A DNA stretch of 64,000 nucleotides from Seriola aureovittata (Eukaryota > Chordata > Actinopteri > Carangiformes > Carangidae). Location: assembly GCF_021018895.1 (NCBI RefSeq), contig NC_079380.1, positions 2,600,736 to 2,664,735 on the forward strand, read 5' to 3'. The position numbers were made by a program, and so were the translations under genes. This document shows, in pieces, positions 63,306-64,000 of this stretch. The notes beneath the pieces are model-generated. The model had not been told where the DNA came from. It did not search any database and worked only from the letters and a program-made list of their open reading frames with translations. Each line of letters starts with the position of its first letter. The stretch's first letter is position 1.

Positions 63306-64000
63306 TATTAGATAGATAGTTGTGTAATCTAAATTATTGTACATTTCAATTATTTCAATTATACGTTTACCATATTAATTTGTGCTTTATTTTAAGTAGT
63401 GCAATATTATTTGAGCTTATTATATTATTAATTAACATTACTTTATTTAGTTTATTATATAATCTAAGTCAGTTGCCATACTTTATAATTTCATGTATAT
63501 AATTTGTAGGTGTAACATTTAAATTAGTAATTTACAACCCCCTTTAGTGTGGAGCACCTTTTGTTTCCACCTGCCATTGTTTACAATGGGACATGTGTGA
63601 ATGTGCCAGATTTGGATGCATATGTGTACTGACTATAGAAGAAAGTTAAAGAAACTTGTAGCCCGCTTGTCGCCCACAGCCTACAGAGACTTGAGAACCA
63701 TATCGAGAAAGAAATCAGGGTTACAAATAGATATATATTTCCTTTACATTTATTTACCACTGTTTTCTTTTATGAAAAATGTTAAACGTTCAACAAAGGG
63801 AAACAAGCATGATTTGATTCTTAGTACAGATAGTCTCTTACGGAGTGTTTGCAGTCGATAAAAGCTTTTATCAGTGGCTCTTTGTGAGACTGGGAATAAA
63901 GCCCAGCATAGGTTTTGTTTGTCTTGCTGATGGGTTTGACAAGTCATCAAGCATGCAAATATTTAAAGTTACAGAGGGTATGGGTTGGTAGCCTATTGTG

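Overview
This window is a vertebrate Hox cluster segment, almost certainly the HoxBa cluster of a ray-finned (teleost) fish. Four two-exon Hox genes lie head to tail on the + strand in the order hoxb8a, hoxb7a, hoxb6a, hoxb5a. The paralogue order 8-7-6-5 on one strand, the hexapeptide (F/Y-P-W-M) near the end of each exon 1, a phase-1 intron just upstream of the homeobox, and an almost perfectly complementary miR-196 site in the hoxb8a 3' UTR fix the identity. The teleost assignment rests on gene order, microsatellite load and small MITE-like elements. A percomorph is plausible but not proven.

Layout. 1-9.9 kb: 5' flank of hoxb8a (part of the b9a-b8a spacer), with candidate CDX/HOX/PBX sites. 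9.9-16.8 kb: hoxb8a with a 5.2 kb intron. 16.8-20.9 kb: spacer. 20.9-27.1 kb: hoxb7a, strongly diverged outside its homeobox, with a 5.4 kb intron. 27.1-45.8 kb: an 18.7 kb b7a-b6a spacer holding CpG-rich promoter-like islands, a DR5 retinoic-acid-type element, a pair of CTCF-like motifs and two related copies of a dispersed repeat. 45.8-49.7 kb: hoxb6a. 49.7-53.6 kb: spacer with a CpG-rich island and a strong CTCF-like motif. 53.6-56.9 kb: hoxb5a. 56.9-64 kb: start of the b5a-b4a spacer, with a promoter-like block ending in a consensus splice donor at 58353. No mir-10 or mir-196 hairpin was found.

The genes encode homeodomain transcription factors that set axial identity in collinear fashion. 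Shared control is suggested by miR-196 seed matches in the hoxb8a and hoxb6a 3' UTRs (weaker ones in hoxb5a) and by candidate CDX, RAR and CTCF sites between genes.

The most unusual signal is that the hoxb6a and hoxb5a homeoboxes are identical over 155 consecutive bases, silent sites included. The hoxb7a homeobox differs from them at only 8 of those 155 positions, and the helix-3 segment is identical in hoxb8a. Flanking sequence is unrelated, so recent gene conversion (concerted evolution) among neighbouring Hox genes is the leading explanation. It is supported by a Hox6/7-type threonine at homeodomain position 41 of Hoxb5a. All four proteins also carry expanded low-complexity tracts and are longer than their usual orthologues.
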